Positions 22,761-27,020 of a DNA stretch of 27,020 nucleotides are shown here, piece after piece (position 1 is the first letter of the stretch; each line of letters begins with the position of its first letter). The stretch lies in contig DLQN01000016.1 in the NCBI GenBank assembly GCA_002477595.1, positions 1-27,020 of the forward strand, given 5' to 3'. The position numbers were made by a program, and so were the translations under genes. Under the pieces are notes generated by a model. It ran no database searches, had not been told where the DNA came from, and saw only the letters and a program-made list of their open reading frames with translations. The DNA comes from Roseivirga sp. UBA7431 (GTDB lineage Bacteria; Bacteroidota; Bacteroidia; Cytophagales; Cyclobacteriaceae).

Positions 22761-23351
22761 TTGAAAATCCGAAGAAGATACTTAGTTCAGTTTCTCATAT
22801 GCTTATTGGTCGTTCTTTCAGCATGCGAAGAAGTCTATCTTCCTAAGCCTGCTGGATACAATAGAATAGACCTTCCGCAAAACGCATATCAAGCGCTTCC
22901 TGACACCTTTCCATACAGTTTCGTCTATTCAAACTATGCGCAATTGGCTGGTGATTCAAATAAAAATGCAGATCGCTATTGGGCGAATTTGTACTATGAC
23001 GATTTTGATGCACTACTTCAAATCACCTATAAGGACTTGACCCAAGGAGACAATGAAGCTAAGGTCTTACTTAATGAAGCCTTTGCACTAGCCATGAGAC
23101 ATGACGTTAGAGCCTATGGCATAGAAGAAACTCTGGTGGCTTTACCTCGCGGTCAGGTAGCAAGTCTCACCCAGCTAGAAGGTGAAGTTCCTACACAGTT
23201 ACAATTCTTCACCTCCGATAGTACCAATCACTTTTTTCGTGGAGCGCTTTACTTTAGTACGGCAACAAAAAACGATTCCCTTCAGCCAATCATCAACTTC
23301 ATCAAGAAGGATGTATTAGAAATGCTCAAATCTTTTGAGTGGAAATACTAA
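22761..23351 (+). CDS. gldD: gliding motility lipoprotein GldD
   Basis: A 196-residue lipoprotein with signal peptide and lipobox LSAC (Cys22). The mature part begins EEVYLPKPAGYNRIDLPQ, closely resembling the KPxGYxRIDLP start of GldD. It continues with FPYSFVYSNYAQL and a WANLYYDDFDALLQITYKDL strand region and ends FIKKDVLEMLKSFEWKY. GldD is required for gliding and type IX secretion in Flavobacterium johnsoniae; its biochemical role is unknown. Initiation is at TTG 22761, one base after the gldE stop, indicating tight coupling. recG starts 8 nt after its stop. The C-terminal ending RSFxW-like is family-typical, and the gene appears intact. Confidence 0.92.
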   Translation: MKIRRRYLVQFLICLLVVLSACEEVYLPKPAGYNRIDLPQNAYQALPDTFPYSFVYSNYAQLAGDSNKNADRYWANLYYDDFDALLQITYKDLTQGDNEAKVLLNEAFALAMRHDVRAYGIEETLVALPRGQVASLTQLEGEVPTQLQFFTSDSTNHFFRGALYFSTATKNDSLQPIINFIKKDVLEMLKSFEWKY

Positions 23352-23359
23352 ATTGACAC

Positions 23360-25453
23360 ATGCCCTCATTCTTCGATACCAGTATCGAATTTCTTAAAGG
23401 AGTTGGTCCTCAAAAAGCAGCCTTAATTGGTAAGGAATTAGCCCTGTTTACCTATGGGGATTTGATCCAGCATTATCCATTTCGCTATGAGGATCGCACC
23501 AAGTTCCAGAAGATATCTGAAGTACATGCAGACATGCCCTTCGTACAGATGAAAGGGCGTATCACCAAACTTGACACCATCGGTGAATTGCGAAAAAAGC
23601 GACTAGTCGCTCGCTTCTCTGATGATACTGGTGAAATCGAATTGGTTTGGTTCAAGGGAATCCCATGGATAAGTAAGAAACTAAGGCTTGGGGTAGACTA
23701 TGTTGTCTTTGGCAAACCTGCGGCCTTTGGAAGGAAAATTAACGTAGCGCACCCCGAAATTGAAGTGCTGACAACTCAGAACGAGAAAGCAGCCTTTCTG
23801 CAACCTGTCTATCATACTTCTGAAAAGATGAAGGCAAAGTTCTTGGATAGTAAAGCCATGTCAAAGCTTGTTCGTCAGGTTATGGTATTGGCCGAACGCC
23901 ATATCCAAGAAACGTTACCCGAAAAGCTCACTACTCAATTTGGCTTGATTGAAAAGCACTTTGCCCTATGGCACATTCATTTCCCTTCCAATAATGAGTT
24001 ATTACAAAAAGCCCAGTTTAGGTTGAAATTTGAGGAGCTATTCTTTATTCAACTCAAGCTTTTGAAACTCAAAATCACTCGGATCGATAAGTTCAAAGGT
24101 CAAGTTTTCCGTGACTCTAGTCTTTTAACGTCTTTCTATAATGAACACCTCCCTTTCGACCTGACCAATGCTCAGAAAAGGGTAATCAAAGAAATTTATC
24201 AAGACATGAAGTCTGGTCGACAGATGAATCGCTTGTTGCAGGGCGATGTGGGTTCCGGCAAAACCATTGTAGCCTTTATCTGCATGCTGCTGGTTGTGAA
24301 CTCAGGCAGTCAGGCGTCTATGATGGCCCCTACAGAGATCTTAGCCGACCAGCACTACCAAGGCCTCAAAGAATACGCGGACAAGCTGAACATCGGTATA
24401 GCTAAGCTGACCGGCTCTTCTAAAACTAAAGAGCGCAGGGTTATTCACGAAGGCCTACTCTCTGGGGAAATCAAAATCTTAGTAGGCACGCACGCCCTCA
24501 TCGAAGACACCGTTCAATTCAATAACCTTGGTTTGGCCATTATCGATGAACAACATCGTTTCGGAGTAGCCCAACGCGCAAAGCTTTGGAAGAAAAACGT
24601 GAGCGTTTTCCCTCATATTTTAGTCATGACGGCCACGCCAATTCCGCGAACGTTGGCCATGACCCTTTACGGTGACTTAGATGTATCTCAAATTGATGAG
24701 ATGCCAGCTGGTCGTAAGCCCATCAAAACCCTCCACCAATACGACTCTAAAAGGCTAGAAGTCTTCGGGTTTATGAAGAAGGAGATCGAGAAAGGGAGAC
24801 AGATCTATGTGGTTTATCCTTTGATCGAAGAATCTTCGAAACTTGACTTAAAGGATTTAATGGATGGCTACGAAAGCATCTCTCGGGCCTTTCCTGAAAA
24901 CCATATCAGCATCGTTCATGGTAAAATGAAGCCTCAAGACAAGGATTTCGAAATGCAGCGTTTCATCAAGCACGAAACACAAATTATGGTAGCCACTACT
25001 GTAATTGAAGTAGGTGTTAACGTGCCGAACGCTTCAGTAATGGTAATTGAAAATGCAGAACGCTTCGGTCTTGCACAACTGCATCAGTTAAGAGGCCGTG
25101 TTGGGCGTGGAGCAGATCAATCCTATTGTGTATTGATGACGGACTACAAGCTCAGCAAAGAAGCCCGAACCCGTTTAGAGACGATGGTCCGAACGAACAA
25201 CGGTTTTGAAATCGCTGACGTTGACCTGAAACTTCGAGGGCCTGGAGATATTACGGGTACGCAGCAGAGTGGTGTGCTAGACATGCTGATTGCTGATATT
25301 GCTAAGGATAGTAAGATTCTTCAAATCGCAAGAAATGCTGCTAGTGACTTGTTAGACGAAGACCATGAACTTTCCAGCCCAGAGAATTACAACATTCTGA
25401 GGCACATTCAATCTTTGAAGAAAACCACAGTGAACTGGGGAAGAATTTCTTAG
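23360..25453 (+). CDS. recG: ATP-dependent DNA helicase RecG
   Basis: A 697-residue branch-migrating helicase that remodels stalled forks and Holliday junctions. The N-terminal wedge/OB domain (about 1-210) includes LKGVGPQKAALIGKEL and PFRYEDRTKF. The SF2 helicase core follows: Walker A GDVGSGKT (295-302), MMAPTEILADQH, VGTHALIEDTVQF, the DEQH box (396-399), VMTATPIPRTLAMT (422-435), then ATTVIEVGVNVPNASVM and QLHQLRGRVGRG in the second RecA domain, and the C-terminal GPGDITGTQQSG. Every catalytic motif is present and length is normal. It starts with ATG 8 nt after gldD and may share the mutY-ssb-gldE-gldD transcript. Confidence 0.97.
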   Translation: MPSFFDTSIEFLKGVGPQKAALIGKELALFTYGDLIQHYPFRYEDRTKFQKISEVHADMPFVQMKGRITKLDTIGELRKKRLVARFSDDTGEIELVWFKGIPWISKKLRLGVDYVVFGKPAAFGRKINVAHPEIEVLTTQNEKAAFLQPVYHTSEKMKAKFLDSKAMSKLVRQVMVLAERHIQETLPEKLTTQFGLIEKHFALWHIHFPSNNELLQKAQFRLKFEELFFIQLKLLKLKITRIDKFKGQVFRDSSLLTSFYNEHLPFDLTNAQKRVIKEIYQDMKSGRQMNRLLQGDVGSGKTIVAFICMLLVVNSGSQASMMAPTEILADQHYQGLKEYADKLNIGIAKLTGSSKTKERRVIHEGLLSGEIKILVGTHALIEDTVQFNNLGLAIIDEQHRFGVAQRAKLWKKNVSVFPHILVMTATPIPRTLAMTLYGDLDVSQIDEMPAGRKPIKTLHQYDSKRLEVFGFMKKEIEKGRQIYVVYPLIEESSKLDLKDLMDGYESISRAFPENHISIVHGKMKPQDKDFEMQRFIKHETQIMVATTVIEVGVNVPNASVMVIENAERFGLAQLHQLRGRVGRGADQSYCVLMTDYKLSKEARTRLETMVRTNNGFEIADVDLKLRGPGDITGTQQSGVLDMLIADIAKDSKILQIARNAASDLLDEDHELSSPENYNILRHIQSLKKTTVNWGRIS

Positions 25454-25518
25454 TACAGCATCAACTTCATAATTGTAGTCTTCCTACGACTGTTGAACCG
25501 TAATGCAGATCTTCCTAA

Positions 25519-25535
25519 CTTGATGGAAAATCAAG
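25519..25535 (+). other. hairpin just upstream of a lipoprotein gene
   Basis: CTTGAT-GGAAA-ATCAAG is a perfect 6-bp inverted repeat with a 5-nt loop, ending 4 nt before the ATG at 25540. It would occlude the ribosome-binding region if folded in the mRNA, or could be a small operator. There is no T-tract, so it is not an obvious recG terminator. Confidence 0.3.
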
Positions 25536-25539
25536 CATT

Positions 25540-26346
25540 ATGAAAATCAAACATCTCTTTATTCTTCTCGCCTTAGCAACCGTCAGTTTTATCGGCTGCA
25601 ATTCAGTTACTGACACCTCAAGTGAAGCTGTTTATGGAAATCCGCCATCAGAAGGTTTCAACCTAGAAGGCTCAGATGCTAAAGCCATGGCCATTGCCAA
25701 TGAAGTAATGGAAGCGATGGGAGGAAGACAAGCTTGGGACAATACACGCAATATCTGTTGGAATTTCTTTGGCAATAGAGAGCTCATTTGGGATAAATGG
25801 ACGGGAGATGTTCGCATCGATGCTGGAGAATCAACCTACCTCATCAACATCAATAATGACACCGGTAAAGTGTTTAGGGGTGGAACTGAACTCGATATTA
25901 GTGCTGACTCTATGCAAGTGCTCGTCAACAGAGGGAAAAGCATCTGGATCAATGATTCTTATTGGTTAGTAATGCCATACAAATTGAAAGACTCTGGCGT
26001 TACGCTGAAATATGTAAGCGAAGAGGCCACAGAAGACGGAAGAGCTGCAGACAAGCTGAACCTAACTTTTGAAGGTGTAGGCAGAACACCACAAAACATG
26101 TACTACGTGTGGGTAGACAAAGAAACTAAACTTGTAAGCCAGTGGGCTTATTATCCAAATACTTCAACGGAGAAGCCTCAGTTCATTAACCCTTGGGCTG
26201 AATATGGAAAGTATGAGAACATTATGCTATCGGGTAGTAGAGGTCAGAGAGGTATGGAAGACATCATGGTCTTCGATGAGCTTCCTGAAAGTGTCTTCAG
26301 GTCTGCTGAAAAACCAAACCTTAAGTCTGCCAATACTTCTGAATGA
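25540..26346 (+). CDS. putative lipoprotein, DUF6503-like
   Basis: A 268-residue protein with a lipoprotein signal peptide (lipobox FIGC, Cys20). The mature part begins with a helix containing IANEVMEAMGGRQAWDNTRN, followed by a strand-rich body (NFFGNRELIWDKWTGDVRID, MYYVWVDKETKLVSQW). This start, EAMGGxxAWxxxR followed by strands with WDKxTGDxR, recalls the Bacteroidota DUF6503 family and the general shape of lipoprotein carriers such as LolA; I assign the family only tentatively. It probably sits in the periplasm, anchored to a membrane. Its TGA overlaps the ATG of the next lipoprotein gene in an ATGA junction, so the two are coupled and may act together. Confidence 0.75.
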   Translation: MKIKHLFILLALATVSFIGCNSVTDTSSEAVYGNPPSEGFNLEGSDAKAMAIANEVMEAMGGRQAWDNTRNICWNFFGNRELIWDKWTGDVRIDAGESTYLININNDTGKVFRGGTELDISADSMQVLVNRGKSIWINDSYWLVMPYKLKDSGVTLKYVSEEATEDGRAADKLNLTFEGVGRTPQNMYYVWVDKETKLVSQWAYYPNTSTEKPQFINPWAEYGKYENIMLSGSRGQRGMEDIMVFDELPESVFRSAEKPNLKSANTSE

Positions 26347-27020
26347 AAAAGTTTTTAGCATTACTCTTTCTAAGCGTACTCGTCTCTTGCGGAAGCAAAG
26401 AGACAAAAGAAAAGGAAGTCATTCTCGAGCCTAGCTGGACACCTCAAACTTCAAATACCGAAGCAAGTCTTCGTGGCTTATCCGCAGTCTCGGACCAAGT
26501 GGCTTGGGCTAGCGGCAGTGGCGGCACCGTCATTCGTACTATTGATGGAGGCCTTACTTGGGAAGACGTAAGTATACCTGGTCAAGAGAAAATTGATTTT
26601 CGTGACATCGAGGGCTTTGATGCCAATACGGCCATTGTTCTAAGTGCAGGTTTGCCTGCCTTAATCTATAAGACGACTGACGGAGGCCAAACTTGGAATC
26701 AGAAGTATTTCAGCGATGCAGATGGCACCTTTTATGATGCCATGGACTTCTGGAATGATAAAGAAGGCATTGCCTTTGGCGATGCGATCGATAGTCGATT
26801 ACTCATTCTGAGAACTTTCGATGGTGGTGAAACTTGGAACGAGCTCCCCTTCGATCAAAGACCAGAATCTAAACCAAATCAAGGTGGTTTTGCGGCCAGT
26901 GGAACCTGTCTAAGAACAAATGGAGATAGTAACGTCTACATTGGCCTAGGCGGACCAGAGGCAAGCCTTTTCTACTCTTTCGATAAAGGTGAAACTTGGG
27001 CAAAGACCATTACGCCTTTG
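26343..27020 (+). CDS. BNR/YCF48-like repeat lipoprotein (3' end outside window)
   Basis: An open frame of 226 codons running off the right edge. It starts with a lipoprotein signal peptide, MKKFLALLFLSVLVSC (Cys16), then GSKETKEKE. The mature part has blades of a beta-propeller marked by repeated Asp-box/BNR-type motifs: IDGGLTWEDV, TDGGQTWNQK, FDGGETWNEL and FDKGETWAKT. In Bacteroidota such proteins are annotated as YCF48-like, photosystem-assembly-like or oxidoreductase; real function is unknown and there is no photosynthesis link here. It overlaps the preceding lipoprotein gene by 4 nt (ATGA), indicating translational coupling. Because the end is missing, total length and any C-terminal sorting domain cannot be judged. 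Confidence 0.85.
   Translation, partial: MKKFLALLFLSVLVSCGSKETKEKEVILEPSWTPQTSNTEASLRGLSAVSDQVAWASGSGGTVIRTIDGGLTWEDVSIPGQEKIDFRDIEGFDANTAIVLSAGLPALIYKTTDGGQTWNQKYFSDADGTFYDAMDFWNDKEGIAFGDAIDSRLLILRTFDGGETWNELPFDQRPESKPNQGGFAASGTCLRTNGDSNVYIGLGGPEASLFYSFDKGETWAKTITPL

Noticed and set aside
19827..25453. mutY-ssb-gldE-gldD-recG as a new repair/motility system
   Set aside because: HU-mutY-ssb-gldE-gldD is a known conserved neighbourhood in Bacteroidota; co-location alone does not show a joint function.
1..27020. CRISPR arrays, insertion sequences, prophage, toxin-antitoxin or defence islands
   Set aside because: I saw no direct repeat arrays, transposase or integrase motifs, target duplications or defence-type domains; the genes are mostly core.

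Overview
The window is ordinary chromosomal DNA from a member of the Bacteroidota, most likely a marine-type Cytophagales bacterium (Roseivirga/Fulvivirga-like; genus not resolved). The evidence is the gliding-motility genes gldB, gldD and gldE, the block HU-mutY-ssb-gldE-gldD, the DUF4783-nadC pair, small Bacteroidota-only membrane proteins, short lipoprotein signal peptides ending at Cys, and promoter -7 boxes of the Bacteroidota type TAnnTTTG. There are no tRNA or rRNA genes, insertion sequences, CRISPR arrays or phage genes, and gene density is high.

Layout. 1-158: 3' end of anmK (+). 301-2100: NhaD-type sodium/proton antiporter with a His/Asp-rich periplasmic N-terminus, then a 71-residue membrane peptide. 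2097-2894 (-): a small DUF6787-like membrane protein followed by a Fur/Zur-type repressor. 2967-3935 (+): tandem UspA protein. 3930-6022 (-): gpmI coupled by ATGA to a small lipoprotein gene. 6138-8058 (+): DUF4783 protein, nadC and a YcxB-like membrane protein. 8158-9030 (+): EamA/DMT transporter, overlapping convergent uvrA (9006-11834, -). 11998-13588 (+): a well-formed promoter, an ECF-type sigma factor, an overlapping 78-residue partner and nth. 13612-14842 (+): a family 4 glycosyltransferase that appears frameshifted near its N-terminus. 14808-16134 (-): gldB, divergent from an outer-membrane beta-barrel gene (16154-16804). A symmetrical terminator (16806-16833) separates that gene from a leftward run of HU, a TPR protein, a 29-residue ultrabasic peptide and an RNase E/G. 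19827-25453 (+): mutY, ssb, gldE, gldD and recG. 25540 to the right edge (+): a lipoprotein coupled by ATGA to a BNR/YCF48-like lipoprotein that runs off the window.

Themes. DNA repair and recombination (uvrA, nth, mutY, ssb, recG, HU) and gliding/type IX secretion (gldB, gldD, gldE) are interleaved, as is usual in this phylum. Central metabolism is represented by gpmI and nadC. Seven or eight genes appear to start with GTG or TTG. Several start codons lie only 4-7 nt after a TAnnTTTG box, which suggests leaderless or nearly leaderless mRNAs. Four convergent gene pairs overlap at their 3' ends.

I found no convincing new multi-gene system. The best leads are the frameshifted glycosyltransferase, the 29-residue basic protein (a ribosomal-protein candidate), the -7 box/start codon arrangement, the His-rich antiporter beside a metalloregulator, and the sigma factor with a non-classical small partner.
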